64,000 bases of DNA, from the NCBI RefSeq assembly GCF_003121405.1, contig NZ_QBUY01000002.1:62001-126000 (forward strand). The letters run 5' to 3'. Position numbers and translations under genes: made by a program. Below the pieces are notes generated by a model. The model did no database searches. It was not told the origin of the DNA and saw only the letters and a program-made list of their open reading frames with translations. The stretch comes from Paraburkholderia sp. C35 (GTDB lineage Bacteria > Pseudomonadota > Gammaproteobacteria > Burkholderiales > Burkholderiaceae). Below, piece by piece: positions 9,282 through 18,623 of the stretch (positions within the stretch are counted from its first letter, which is position 1; each line of letters starts with the position of its first letter).

Positions 9282-10610
9282 CTATTTCGCAGCGTCCCGA
9301 TTCCTAACTGGGCGTATGCCGAAAAATAGTGCGGCGCCACTCGACACGAGTAACAACGCGACCACGTACACTGCGTCGTCGATGCTTCCCGTGCGCGTGC
9401 GCACCACTCCGATTGCCCACGGACTGATGACACCACTGGTAATGCCAATGCTGCTGATAAGCGAAATGCCCGCCGCCGCGTCACGCCGCGAAAGCTGGGT
9501 GGGCGGTACGGCCCAGAATACGGGCAACGCCGCGTAGATCATCACGCACGCAACAGACAAAATGCCGAGCATCGGCACGAGATTCTGCACATGCAAGGTC
9601 AATGCCCAGAGTGCGACTGCGCCGCCTAGCGTGCAGAACGCAAAATGGCGGCGGCGTTCTTTGGTTCGATCGGAGTGGGTTGCAATGGCGATCAAACCCA
9701 CGATGCCGATCACATTCGGTATGACCGATAGAAGGCTGATGGTGGCCACATCACGAACTCCGAAATCGCGAATGATCAGCGGCAGCCAGAAATTCAACGT
9801 CAACGAAGCGCACGTCAGCGTGAAATAGATGAACGCCAGCAGGTAAACCTTTGGATTCGCGACGACGCTCCGCGCCTTCTCGCCCGGGTTTTCATGCACT
9901 CTTGAACTGTCGAGCATCTCGTTCAGCCGCACACGCTCCGCCGCGGACATCCATTTCGCCTGCGAGGGAGCATCGACGAGTGTGAGCCACCCGACGATGC
10001 CGAGCGCAACAGCGGGCAACCCTTCGAGCGCAAACATCCACTGCCAGCCGAACAGGCCGAGCACACCGTTCATGTCCCGCATGATCCAGCCGGAAAACAG
10101 CCCGCCGACGATGCCCGCAACCGCGACGCCAGCGATGAACGTCGACATGATGGCCGCGCGGCGTTTCTCGGGAAACCAGTAGGTGATGTACAGAATGATG
10201 CCCGGAAACAATCCCGCCTCGAATACGCCGAGCATCAGACGCAATGTGTAATAGGCCGCGGGCGTCGACACGAACATCATGCCGATCGACGTAACGCCGC
10301 ACAGCAGCATGATGCGCGAGAAAGTCTTGCGCGCCCCAAAGCGGGCCAGCAGCAGGTTGCTCGGCACTTCACAGATCACATAGCCGACATAGAACACGGC
10401 AGCACCGAGACCATACATCGCATCGGTAAAACCGAGGTCATGCTTCATCTGCAACTGCGCAAAGCCGATGTTTATCCGTTCGAGAAACAGAACGACAAAG
10501 CAGAAGAACAGGAATGGCACAATGCGCCACGCAATCTTGCGAAGCAGCGAATCGTCGTCGATGGGACAGTGATTGTCAGTTGCAGGATCAATCAGCAATG
10601 ATTTGGTCAT
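9282..10610 (-). CDS. MFS transporter, anion:cation symporter type
   Basis: A 442-residue permease matching the ACS (phthalate/tartrate/glucarate-type) subfamily. It begins with a cytoplasmic stretch and then RIVPFLFFCFVVLFLERINIGFAQ, the usual first helix of this group. VPSNLLLARFGARKTF, FEAGLFPGIILYITYWFPEKRRA and further helices follow. The ATG at 10610 has GGAG at good distance. It lies 46 bases downstream of the end of the large regulator gene on the same strand. The substrate is probably a carboxylate, by family only. Confidence 0.9.
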   Translation of the reverse strand: MTKSLLIDPATDNHCPIDDDSLLRKIAWRIVPFLFFCFVVLFLERINIGFAQLQMKHDLGFTDAMYGLGAAVFYVGYVICEVPSNLLLARFGARKTFSRIMLLCGVTSIGMMFVSTPAAYYTLRLMLGVFEAGLFPGIILYITYWFPEKRRAAIMSTFIAGVAVAGIVGGLFSGWIMRDMNGVLGLFGWQWMFALEGLPAVALGIVGWLTLVDAPSQAKWMSAAERVRLNEMLDSSRVHENPGEKARSVVANPKVYLLAFIYFTLTCASLTLNFWLPLIIRDFGVRDVATISLLSVIPNVIGIVGLIAIATHSDRTKERRRHFAFCTLGGAVALWALTLHVQNLVPMLGILSVACVMIYAALPVFWAVPPTQLSRRDAAAGISLISSIGITSGVISPWAIGVVRTRTGSIDDAVYVVALLLVSSGAALFFGIRPVRNRDAAK

Positions 10611-10656
10611 CTCTCACTCCAGAGCGTCGGCTCGTTATCGACGCCCAGGCAGCCTG

Positions 10657-13548
10657 CTATCCGATTCTCCTGCACACCACGTGAAATCTCTCGAGCAGCG
10701 CTCGCGCTTCCTTCATGTCTACGATTGCAAATCCTTCAGTGAATTTGTTGTAGACCTCTGCAAGTACCGACTTTGCCTGTTCCGTTTTGCGTTGCCTGAA
10801 CCTGAGGCGGGCGAGGCTCTTGGCCGCGCGCAGTTCAAGAAAGAGCGTGCCATGCTGTCGCGCGATGTCGATAGCGTGCAGGTAAAGCGCTTCGGACTCG
10901 CCTCGCTCATCCAGTCCATCCGATGCCGCGAGTATTTCCCCTTTGAGCCGCATCAATTCGGGGATGAACCAGAGTTCGTCGTGCACCTCCGACCATTCCA
11001 ATGCATCGTCGATGGTAGCGCGTGCTTCAGCGTGACGTTCAAAAGAAAGCAGGCCTTGTGCATACATGCCTGCAAACATCGAATAGCGCATACCAATGTG
11101 TTCGCGCCTTAGTTGAGCCAGCGCCTCATTGAGAATCGGCAGTCCCGCCGCGTTCTTTTTCTCGATCAGCAACGCGCCATGAAGGCCACGCGCCATCGCA
11201 TCGAACAGCGCCAGCCCGTGCCTGGCGACGCTCTCCTGCAAGGTAACCAAGGCTTCTTCAGCCGAATCGATCTCGCCGGCGTAGAGCGCGATGGGAATGT
11301 AGGCAAACACCAGCACGTATCCGATAGTCAGCGTGTGGCCGCTTTCCTGCGCATCGTGCCGCGCCTGTCGCGCTTCATCGAGTGCGCGCTCCGCGAGTCC
11401 CATGGACCAGAGCACGCTGGCCATCAACGACCGCGTACCCTCGCGCCCCTTCACGTGATTATCGGAGAGTTGCGATTGATGACCTGCACCGGCGTACCAC
11501 GCCAATACGCCTTCGAGCAATTGCCGGGCCTCGGACTGCTTTCCCATGTGGTGCCATGCGAAAGCCGTCAGCCGGTTGCCTTCGGAGATCGAAATCTCGT
11601 CCCGTGACGCGCTGGCAATCGCACGGAACCGCTTCAACAGATCATCTGCGGCGCGATGCTTTCCTGCATACACGAACCCGCAACAGGCCACGAACATCGA
11701 GCGTAGCTGGTATTCCCTGTCGCCTAACTGCTCGGCAATCGCGAGCGCTTTGGTCCACGCGGTGTCGACTTCCGAAACCATCCCGCGCGTGTACAGTGCC
11801 GATGCCGCCAGCGCCGTGTAGAGCTTCATCCGTTGCCGGTCGGGCGCAGGCGCACCCGCTTCCATCTGCTGGAGCGCCTGTGCAACGCGGCTGCGGCACT
11901 CTTCGAGCGACGACAGCGTGATCCATGCGGGTATCGCCGACACGGTCAGCGCAATACCGAGCGATGCATCGCCCCGCTCTGAAAACGCCCAGCTCAATGC
12001 AGCCCGGACATCGTCGATGGTATGCAGATGGCTTTCGAGCCAGCGTGCATCGGGTGGCCGGTTCCAGAAGTCTTCCACATGCGCATACAGATCACGGAAG
12101 TACATGGCGTGCCGCTTCGACACGGTATCGAGTTCATCCGCATCTGCGAGCTTGCGCCTCGCGTAGTCGCGCGTGGTGTCGAGCAGGCGATAGCGCATGG
12201 TGTCGTTGCCGACGTCCGCCGACAACATCGACTTGGCCACGAGGCTCGCGACTGCATCGATCAGACTGGCGTACGCCAGGTTTTCATCGCCTGCGACGGC
12301 AGCCGCGGAAGCCAGCGAGAAAACGCCAGGAAATATGCCCAGGCGGCGCAGCACGACACGCTCGACATCGGGCAGCAACTGATGGCTCCAATCGAGCGTC
12401 GCCAGCAACGTTTTCTGCCGCTCAGGCGCGGTGCGACGTCCTAGCGCGAGCGCAGAAAACCGGTCGTCGAGCAGTTGTAGCAACTCGTGCGCGCCGAATG
12501 CATTCAGGCGCGTAGCAGCCAGTTCGATTGCCAATGCGATCCCGTCCAGACGCCGGCAGATCTGTGCGACGACGGAAGCGTCTTCATCCGACAATACGAA
12601 GTCGCCACGCGCAGCCACAGCGCGCTCGACAAAGAGTTCGACGGCGGGATACTGAAGCGCTTCGGCCATCGTCGTGGGCGACGCATCGGGCGGATTCTCG
12701 AGCGGTTCGAGCCGGTAGACATGTTCACCGACCGCCTCGAGCGGCTCACGGCTCGTCGCGAGCACACGCATGTGCGGCGATGCTGCCGTCATCTGCTCCG
12801 CCATATTCGCGGCTGCTTCGATCACGTGCTCGCAGCTGTCCAGCACGACAAGCTGCGGGTGATTTCGCAGCCGGAAATAGTTAGCCAACGCCTGCGAGAT
12901 GTTGTCGGAATGCACCGCGAGGCCGATCGAATTGGCGACGGCATGCGGCACGAAGCTCGCGTCCGATAGTTGGGACAGGTTGACGAACCACACGTCGTGT
13001 CCCGTCTGCACCATTTCGTGCGCGACCGCCAGCGCAACCGTCGTTTTGCCGATTCCTCCCGGCCCCGCCACCGTCAGAAGCCGCACGCGCGAGAGCCGTG
13101 CGAACAGATCGGCGATCGTGTCTGCGCGCCCGATTGGCCGGGTCAAGGCTGCGGGAATATTGTGTGACGCGAGGGCATGTCCAGGCGGGCGCGATGCCGC
13201 CACTGGCAGCGTGTCGCGCTCGACACTCGCGACGAACTGATAGCCGCGTCCCACCACCGTCGCGACAAAACGCTGGTCTTGTGGTCCGTCGCCAAGCGCC
13301 TTGCGCAACGCCGCGATGTGCACCTTGAGATTGCTTTCCTCCACCACGGCACGAGGCCACGCGCGCGCCATCAGTTCTTTCTTGCTGATCAGTTCACCAC
13401 GACGCTCGACAAGCGCAGTCAGCAGGTCAAGTGCGCGACCACCGATCTGGACGCGCACGTCTCCATCCAGCAACGTGTGCTGCGACGGAATGAGCCTGAA
13501 GGAACCGAACCGGAATACAAGGCCCGCGACAGCCGACGGATTGGCCAC
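10657..13548 (-). CDS. Winged-helix / STAND-type NTPase / TPR transcriptional regulator
   Basis: A 963-residue multidomain regulator. Residues 10-110 form an OmpR-type winged helix ([38 protein letters not shown]). Next comes an NTPase of the predicted-ATPase/STAND type with Walker [10 protein letters not shown] at 162-170 and Walker B LVVLDSCE at 233-240. The second half is helical and repeat-like (TPR type). Such proteins resemble receiverless signal-switch activators in which nucleotide binding and the repeats control DNA binding. A close paralogue lies at 47523-50408 on the other strand. The upstream region at 13560-13620 is AT-rich (TATACATAAAATATACG) and probably holds its promoter. The ligand and targets are unknown. 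Confidence 0.85.
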   Translation of the reverse strand: MANPSAVAGLVFRFGSFRLIPSQHTLLDGDVRVQIGGRALDLLTALVERRGELISKKELMARAWPRAVVEESNLKVHIAALRKALGDGPQDQRFVATVVGRGYQFVASVERDTLPVAASRPPGHALASHNIPAALTRPIGRADTIADLFARLSRVRLLTVAGPGGIGKTTVALAVAHEMVQTGHDVWFVNLSQLSDASFVPHAVANSIGLAVHSDNISQALANYFRLRNHPQLVVLDSCEHVIEAAANMAEQMTAASPHMRVLATSREPLEAVGEHVYRLEPLENPPDASPTTMAEALQYPAVELFVERAVAARGDFVLSDEDASVVAQICRRLDGIALAIELAATRLNAFGAHELLQLLDDRFSALALGRRTAPERQKTLLATLDWSHQLLPDVERVVLRRLGIFPGVFSLASAAAVAGDENLAYASLIDAVASLVAKSMLSADVGNDTMRYRLLDTTRDYARRKLADADELDTVSKRHAMYFRDLYAHVEDFWNRPPDARWLESHLHTIDDVRAALSWAFSERGDASLGIALTVSAIPAWITLSSLEECRSRVAQALQQMEAGAPAPDRQRMKLYTALAASALYTRGMVSEVDTAWTKALAIAEQLGDREYQLRSMFVACCGFVYAGKHRAADDLLKRFRAIASASRDEISISEGNRLTAFAWHHMGKQSEARQLLEGVLAWYAGAGHQSQLSDNHVKGREGTRSLMASVLWSMGLAERALDEARQARHDAQESGHTLTIGYVLVFAYIPIALYAGEIDSAEEALVTLQESVARHGLALFDAMARGLHGALLIEKKNAAGLPILNEALAQLRREHIGMRYSMFAGMYAQGLLSFERHAEARATIDDALEWSEVHDELWFIPELMRLKGEILAASDGLDERGESEALYLHAIDIARQHGTLFLELRAAKSLARLRFRQRKTEQAKSVLAEVYNKFTEGFAIVDMKEARALLERFHVVCRRIG

Positions 13549-13747
13549 GACGAATTACCTGAAGTTTTAACGTCGGGTAAATATACATAAAATATACGTG
13601 AGGAATATATACAGTCATTAACCGCTTTGGCTTCGTATCGAGCGCAATAGCCGTGGGGAATCGCATCGTCTTTTCCGTCTCAGGAATTGATGGTGGCCAC
13701 GCAGCGCGCCGACCTGCGGAATCTCGACAGACAGCGCTGTCATTGCA

Positions 13748-13780
13748 ATCGGACCGTTTTTAGTCTATATTTGGTCCGAT
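13748..13780 (+). promoter_or_regulatory. Inverted-repeat operator upstream of toxin-antitoxin genes
   Basis: ATCGGACC at 13748-13755 and GGTCCGAT at 13773-13780 form a perfect 8-bp inverted repeat around an AT-rich 17-base core containing TATATT, a possible -10. The site ends 22 bases before the antitoxin ATG, as expected for an autoregulatory Phd/YefM operator. Confidence 0.6.
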
Positions 13781-13802
13781 ATGACCTGCAATGGAGCGTC
13801 CC

Positions 13803-14087
13803 ATGCATATCGCCGACCACGTCAAGCCGATCAGCTACCTCAAGAGCGAAGCGGCGCAAATCGTCAAAGACCTGACCGACTCCGGCGAGCCGCTCATCAT
13901 CACGCAGAACGGCGAAGCGAAACTGGTGGTGCAGGATGTCCGGAGCTACGAAGCCACGCAACAGACCATCGCGTTGCTGAAAATTCTGGCAATCGGCCAG
14001 AAGCACATTGAACGCGGAGATCACGTCGATGGCGACGAATTCTTTGCCGAACTCGATGAACTCGACCGTCAGGAAAAGTTGCGCTGA
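13803..14087 (+). CDS. Type II antitoxin, Phd/YefM family
   Basis: A 94-residue antitoxin. The N-terminal part (ISYLKSEAAQIVKDLTDSGEPLIITQNGEAKLVVQDV) is the Phd/YefM DNA-binding fold, and the charged C-terminus (DHVDGDEFFAELDELDRQEKLR) would wrap the toxin. The start at 13803 has GGAG six bases away and is better than ATG 13791. The stop TGA shares its last base with the toxin ATG, so the two are translationally coupled. It is expected to neutralise the toxin and repress the operon through the inverted repeat upstream. Confidence 0.9.
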   Translation: MHIADHVKPISYLKSEAAQIVKDLTDSGEPLIITQNGEAKLVVQDVRSYEATQQTIALLKILAIGQKHIERGDHVDGDEFFAELDELDRQEKLR

Positions 14088-14425
14088 TGGTGTCCCGGTT
14101 GCTCCCGTATCGCATCCTGCCGACCGCGCGAATCGGCATTGAAGAACTCAGAAGTTACATCGTTCGCACATTCGGCTGGGAAACGTGGCGCGAGACCTCC
14201 GCGCAGATCCAGCAAACCATTGCACAGATCCGCCAGTTTCCCGACAGCGGCCATCTGCCCGCCGAGCTTGAAGGTTTCATCGAAGACAGCTTCAGGCAAG
14301 TCCTCTCCGGCAAGAACCGCATCATCTATCAGGTGCGCGAGGACACGGTGTTCATTCATCTCGTCGTCGACACGCGGCGCGATCTGCAAGCGCTGCTTCA
14401 CCGCATCGTGCTGCGTCTCATGTGA
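14087..14425 (+). CDS. Type II toxin, RelE/ParE family
   Basis: A 112-residue ParE/RelE-fold protein. Typical elements are ARIGIEELRSYIVRTFGWETWRE in the N-terminal helices, FPDSGHLPAELEGF, and the strand FRQVLSGKNRIIYQV followed by VFIHLVVDTRRDLQALL. The last motif matches the ParE branch (gyrase inhibitors) more than mRNA-cleaving RelE, but the biochemical target cannot be told from sequence alone. It overlaps the antitoxin stop codon by one base. Confidence 0.88.
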   Translation: MVSRLLPYRILPTARIGIEELRSYIVRTFGWETWRETSAQIQQTIAQIRQFPDSGHLPAELEGFIEDSFRQVLSGKNRIIYQVREDTVFIHLVVDTRRDLQALLHRIVLRLM

Positions 14426-14467
14426 GCCGCTGCACGACCCGGTAAAGCCGCCGCGTGCCTGTTGACG

Positions 14468-14890
14468 TTACCCGCTCTTTTTCGCCAGTTCCGCAACCAA
14501 TGCCTTCAGGCCATCGTCATAGATTCCCTGAAACAGCTTCGATGCTTCCTGATCGCTGACCGTGGTCGGCGTGAACCGTCCCGACCATTCGACCCGGCAT
14601 GAATGGCCGCCCTTATCAACGACTCTGAGCGTCGAGACATAGTCTTTGACGGGAAACGGCGCTTGCAGGATTGCGTAGCTATAGCTGCGCGCTGCATGAT
14701 CGAATGCGATCAACCGCTCGACGATCACCTCGCCGCCTGGATTCGCGAGATGCCGCACACGTCCGCCCTCGCTTAGCTCACTCTTCGGAATGTAGGGCAG
14801 CCAGTCCGGCAGTGAGCCGAAACCGCCAATCAACTGCCACACCTGATCCGCTGACAGCGCGATGTCGATACTTGAAGATGCCTCAGCCAT
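14468..14890 (-). CDS. SRPBCC / polyketide cyclase-like protein
   Basis: A 140-residue START-like (SRPBCC) domain protein. It opens SSSIDIALSADQVWQLIGGFGSLPDWLPYI, the typical first strand and helix pair, and continues with SELSEGGRVRHL and YSYAI..APFPVKDYVSTLRV. This matches the Polyketide_cyc2 group of small hydrophobic-ligand proteins. It starts 9 bases after the aldo/keto reductase stop on the same strand, so the two genes form an operon. The ligand is unknown. Confidence 0.85.
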   Translation of the reverse strand: MAEASSSIDIALSADQVWQLIGGFGSLPDWLPYIPKSELSEGGRVRHLANPGGEVIVERLIAFDHAARSYSYAILQAPFPVKDYVSTLRVVDKGGHSCRVEWSGRFTPTTVSDQEASKLFQGIYDDGLKALVAELAKKSG

Positions 14891-14899
14891 ACCGCCTCC

Positions 14900-15916
14900 C
14901 TATTTCCGATCGCCAGGCAATGGCGCGAGCGGCGACACCAGACGCTGCTCGCGCATGTCTCGCCAGAAATCGTCGGGGATCGCGACTTTCAAGGCCGCGA
15001 CATCTTCTGCAATGCGACTGGGATGACTGGCGCCTGGAATGACGGCAGCCGTCGCCGGATGCGCGAGAGAAAACTGCAGCGCGGCTGCCTTGATTGGAAT
15101 CTTGTACTTTTCCGTTAGCGCCTTGATACGCCCGATTTTCTCGATGATCTCCGGCTTTGCCGGCTGATACTCGAAATGCGTGCCGCCAGCGAGCACACCC
15201 GAACTGTACGGACCGCCGATCACGATATCGACCTTCTTTTCCAGTGCCGCCGGCATCAGACGCTGCAAAGCGGTCTCGTGATCGAGCAATGAATAACGTC
15301 CCGCTACGAGCATGCCGTTGGGCTTCGCATCCGACAGTGCCAATGTCAGTTCGATCGGCTCGACGCGATTCACGCCCAGTCCCCATCCCTTGATCACGCC
15401 CTGTTCCTGCAGGCGCATCAAGGTTGGAAACGCGCCTTTGCGCGCGATATCGAACTGCGTGATCCAGTCGTCACCGTGAAAGTCTTGTGCGATATCGTGA
15501 ACCCACACGAAATCGATGTGATCGACCTTGAGTCGCTTCAAACTGTCTTCGATCGACTTCAAGGTGCCGCTTTCCGAATAGTCGTAGAGAATCCGGTTCT
15601 TCCGGCCGAATTCAAACAGCCCGCCTTTCTCGCCGAAATCGCGACTGCCTGTTTCCAGTTCATCCAGAATGATGCGACCGACTTTCGTGCTGAGAATGTA
15701 TTCATCGCGCTTGTGTGCCGACAAGGCTTCACCGACACGCAATTCCGAAAGCCCGGCCCCATAGAATGGTGCCGTGTCGAAGTAGCGTACGCCCTGCTTC
15801 CACGCTTCCTCGACTGTTCCCAGCGCCTCTTCCTGTGGAATGTTGCGGAACATATTTCCCAACGGCGCGGCACCAAAGCCCAATGGACCGTTCAGCAAGC
15901 TGCTTCTGACACTCAT
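14900..15916 (-). CDS. Aldo/keto reductase
   Basis: A 338-residue NADPH-dependent aldo/keto reductase. GVRYFDTAPFYGAGLSELRVGEAL carries the active-site Asp and Tyr, DEYILSTKVGR the Lys, and VDHIDFVWVHD the His. The closest functional class is D-threo-aldose (L-fucose) dehydrogenase-like. The frame extends to 16057, but ATG 15916 has GGGAG at correct spacing and starts directly with the barrel, so I use it. It is cotranscribed with the SRPBCC gene downstream. Confidence 0.9.
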   Translation of the reverse strand: MSVRSSLLNGPLGFGAAPLGNMFRNIPQEEALGTVEEAWKQGVRYFDTAPFYGAGLSELRVGEALSAHKRDEYILSTKVGRIILDELETGSRDFGEKGGLFEFGRKNRILYDYSESGTLKSIEDSLKRLKVDHIDFVWVHDIAQDFHGDDWITQFDIARKGAFPTLMRLQEQGVIKGWGLGVNRVEPIELTLALSDAKPNGMLVAGRYSLLDHETALQRLMPAALEKKVDIVIGGPYSSGVLAGGTHFEYQPAKPEIIEKIGRIKALTEKYKIPIKAAALQFSLAHPATAAVIPGASHPSRIAEDVAALKVAIPDDFWRDMREQRLVSPLAPLPGDRK

Positions 15917-16296
15917 CGCTAGCTCCCGGGTCGTGAAGACCCAAAAAATCCGGTTAAAAGACTGAACCGTGAACATTCCGGCGCTGGACTTCTCATCATG
16001 GAAGGTCGTCTCCGGATATGCAGATGTGTATTGCGCACATGTGTTGACCGTTGCCACAGTCTCCTGACCTGCTCAGTTGACGCTTATGCGAGCAACCCGT
16101 CAGTACTGTGGCCGAGTCAAGATATGCTTCTGAAAGGAAGCGAACAAGACCTACAAACGGTTCGCGCGATGTCGAGAAAATGCATCAACCTATACTTTTG
16201 TATGCGATGCGATTTTCGTTGTCGTTCTCAATGAAGTGGGAACTGCGCTACGTGCGCGCGTTGACGGCACAGAGACTTACTGTCGAAAAAAGCGAA
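15917..16296. other. Intergenic region upstream of aldo/keto reductase
   Basis: About 380 bases hold the promoter of the left-facing aldo/keto reductase and the 3' flank of the DUF4148 gene. I found no convincing gene. Confidence 0.4.
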
Positions 16297-16333
16297 CGAG
16301 ACCAAACGCGGGTACAGCCCGCGTTTGGTCTCG
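16297..16333 (-). terminator. Strong terminator of the DUF4148 gene
   Basis: A perfect 16-bp stem (16297-16312 with 16318-16333, loop TACAG), built on CGAGACCAAACGCGGG. Reading leftwards it is followed by a run of six T on the minus strand (six A at 16286-16291). It lies just after the stop of the left-facing gene at 16348. Confidence 0.8.
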
Positions 16334-16347
16334 CGATTGAAAAACCT

Positions 16348-16644
16348 TTATTGATTCGTGCCTTGCCCGATACCCGCTTTCTTCTCGGCATCCTGTATGT
16401 CTTGCGGGTAATTCGGATCGCTCGCACGTCCGGGCTGATAACCCGCGTCTTCGAGCTTCTTCAGTTCTGCGTTCTTTTTGGCTCGCGCTTCCTTGCGCGC
16501 CTGTTTCCGCTGCGCCTTCGTCGGCGATGGTGAAGACGCCATCGCGCCTGCGGCAGGAGCGGTCTGTGCAAATGCTGCCCCTACCGTGCCAATCCCAAGC
16601 AAGGTCGATATGAGGAGCACGTTGAGCTTTCTGACGATATGCAT
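16348..16644 (-). CDS. Secreted DUF4148-family protein
   Basis: A 98-residue exported protein. Residues 1-26 are a signal peptide (hydrophobic core LLISTLLGIGTVGAAFA, cleavage near AFA-QT). The mature part is very basic (QRKQARKEARAKKNAELKK) and ends with LEDAGYQPGRASDPNYPQDIQDAEKKAG. That last part matches the DUF4148 signature LxxAGYxP...DPxYPxDIQxAE, common in Burkholderiales periplasmic proteins of unknown role. A strong terminator follows. Confidence 0.85.
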   Translation of the reverse strand: MHIVRKLNVLLISTLLGIGTVGAAFAQTAPAAGAMASSPSPTKAQRKQARKEARAKKNAELKKLEDAGYQPGRASDPNYPQDIQDAEKKAGIGQGTNQ

Positions 16645-16871
16645 GTGCTGTTCTCCGGATATGCGTCGGTCGACGGTATGAGTGCTTTGGCGATAACACC
16701 ATTTCCTGCGGCGTTACGTTTCGTTCGCAACAGGCACTCTTCTATCATTCTGTCGCCGCTCGCTGCATCGCGGCTTTCCAGAACGATTGCTTTTATCCGT
16801 TCTACCCGAAGATGTTCATGCGGTTATTTCGAGCAACTCACTCGACGCGTGCCGGCTCGTGCGCCCAAATA

Positions 16872-17603
16872 CTATTTGTAGCTGTAACGCTCGATTTCGA
16901 TTCCGGCGACTGCAACCGGCATGTCCTCAGTGTCGTTCAACAGCCTTTTCGCAGCGCGCTGCGGTCGCGCCGAAATCGCCAGCAACTCTCTCACGAGTTC
17001 ACTGGTCGTTTGCTCAACTTCACTGACGGCAACGAATTCGGTCACCATGCCCCAGTCGTAGGCTTGTATGCCGCGGATCATGCGGGAGCGCATCACCAGA
17101 TCCTTCAGCCGCGCGAAGCCCACCAGTTTCTGGAGACGTACCGCGCATTCGTAGCCAGGCACCTGTCCTATCTTTTGCGCGGTTATTGCATAGAGCGTGG
17201 TGTCTGTGGCAATTCTAAAATCGCATGCGAGTGAAAGCTCGAAACCCGCGCCGAAACAATATCCATGATTGACCGCAATCACCGGCTTGCTGCAACGTGA
17301 TGGCGCTCCGAGATCCCATGTGCGCTTGCAGGCACTCTCACGCGACGCGTCCGTCGATTCGTCATGGTCACTTCCGCGCGAGAAATGTTCGCCGCATGCC
17401 CGCACGACGATAACGCGCACGGCAGGATCTGCCTCCAGTGTTTCGAAGACCGCACACAGTTGCGCGCACTGGTCGGCGGAAATGAGGTTGAACGGCGGCC
17501 GGTCGAGCACGATATCGGCGCGCGCACCGTTCTCGGCGAACTCGACCCGAAAACCATCGAGATCGGCTAGCGGGTTTGCCAGTCGATAGACAGCCTGTGC
17601 CAT
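16872..17603 (-). CDS. Enoyl-CoA hydratase/isomerase family protein
   Basis: A 243-residue crotonase-fold protein. RADIVLDRPPFNLIS is the normal first strand, VRVIVVRACGEHFSRGSD corresponds to the first oxyanion-hole segment, and VNHGYCFGAGFELSLACDFRIA is the second segment with the usual helix. The common catalytic Glu positions are not both evident, so the exact reaction (hydratase, isomerase, hydrolase or decarboxylase) is open. ATG 17603 is preferred over the longer frame to 17666. The upstream region carries a compound regulatory element, described separately, that is shared with the sugar ABC operon at 41 kb. Confidence 0.85.
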   Translation of the reverse strand: MAQAVYRLANPLADLDGFRVEFAENGARADIVLDRPPFNLISADQCAQLCAVFETLEADPAVRVIVVRACGEHFSRGSDHDESTDASRESACKRTWDLGAPSRCSKPVIAVNHGYCFGAGFELSLACDFRIATDTTLYAITAQKIGQVPGYECAVRLQKLVGFARLKDLVMRSRMIRGIQAYDWGMVTEFVAVSEVEQTTSELVRELLAISARPQRAAKRLLNDTEDMPVAVAGIEIERYSYK

Positions 17604-17694
17604 AGGATCCTCTGTGTGCGCCGCCTGGCTTCGCTGGCGGCGGCCCTCATTCGTCGTATCAAACAACGACGGACAGTTCTCTCACCAATAGTAT

Positions 17695-17753
17695 TTCAAT
17701 TTAAATGAAACGTTATTAACTATGTTGAAGAAGGACAAGGAAGGGTTTACCCG
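17695..17753 (-). promoter_or_regulatory. Compound regulatory element, copy 1
   Basis: Read towards the enoyl-CoA hydratase gene, this region shows CGGGTAAACCCTTCCTTGT (17753-17735). After an 18-base gap comes ATAACGTTTCA (17716-17706), running into an AT-rich TTTAAATTGAAA. Both blocks recur in the same order and orientation upstream of the sugar ABC operon (41048-41098), where the gap is 7 bases. It lies 90 or so bases before the ATG at 17603. Confidence 0.55.
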
Positions 17754-17867
17754 TTGGATCATATTGCCAAACAGGACTGCGGCGCGCTGTTTGACGGAGG
17801 CGCCGACTGCACCAGACAGTTAGTTGCTTATTCGCATGGAGCAATTCATCGGCTCACGCTTGCATGT

Positions 17868-17927
17868 ATTCACACGCACCGAATCATCGCTGATTCACAC
17901 GCACCGAATCATCGCTGATTCTCACGC
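17868..17927. repeat. 25-bp tandem repeat, two full copies plus a partial
   Basis: Two identical 25-base units lie head to tail at 17868-17892 and 17893-17917, and a partial third copy (ATTCTCACGC) follows. Each contains a GAATCA/TGATTC inverted repeat that could form a small hairpin. It sits just beyond the 3' end of the small left-facing hypothetical gene. Confidence 0.75.
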
Positions 17928-17933
17928 CACGAT

Positions 17934-18299
17934 TCAAATCGTCATCTGCATATCGACGATGTAGTCGACGCAATAGCGATAGACAGTGCGGATATACGAC
18001 TCACGAAAATCCAGTCGAGGGACGACCGCATACAACTCGACGGCTCCGCGGCACGTCAGTGTTAGCGGAACGAATCTGACGAGGCTCTCGGCTACCCCTC
18101 TGGCTCTGCCACTTATCTTTATCCGCTCGAGCCAATCGTCCCGGCCTCCCTTGGCGCGATGCCATCTGCGCGCTGCGAGCACGACCTGCTCTTCCGATAG
18201 CCATTGAGCAGTCGTGCTCTGCTGCAGTATCTGTGAGATGACGAGATACGTCAGCAGCTCCGCTCTCGCGCGCAGGGAACGCGTCACGCTTGCCTCCAT
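17934..18299 (-). CDS. Hypothetical protein
   Basis: A possible 121-residue protein that I do not recognise. It looks moderately protein-like, with a helical N-terminal half (AELLTYLVISQILQQ, LSEEQVVLAARRWHRAKGG) and aromatic residues near the C-terminus (SYIRTVYRYCVDYIVD). It has no signal peptide or obvious membrane segment. There is no good ribosome site before the ATG at 18299, so the start, or the gene itself, is uncertain. Confidence 0.4.
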   Translation of the reverse strand: MEASVTRSLRARAELLTYLVISQILQQSTTAQWLSEEQVVLAARRWHRAKGGRDDWLERIKISGRARGVAESLVRFVPLTLTCRGAVELYAVVPRLDFRESYIRTVYRYCVDYIVDMQMTI

Positions 18300-18623
18300 T
18301 CAAAGTATGAGTCCAACGTACAAGTTTTGTACTTTCGAAGCAAGCGTCGACAGGCATAGCGTTATCGGGCTTTCCTGGCTTCGCGCGGGTTTATGTCTCG
18401 CTCTCGACGTAGTCCGATTTCAGGCACGTTCCGCTTTACTCAAATTAACCGCAGTTAACCGGCATCGCCTGCCCCTTTCATACCGTTGGCCTCTGCCGAA
18501 CTGCACGCCTTTGCCGGTACGCACTTGCACCTACGTTCTTTCGTGAACTGCGCTAAGTTGAGTGCAGGCATCGAGCACGATCAGTAACGCCTCGTCGATG
18601 CAAACGTATGCGCTGGAGATCCC
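18300..18623. other. Intergenic region upstream of Zn alcohol dehydrogenase
   Basis: This 324-base gap holds the promoter of the right-facing alcohol dehydrogenase, and of the small hypothetical gene if that is real. I saw no clear operator or RNA gene. Confidence 0.4.
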
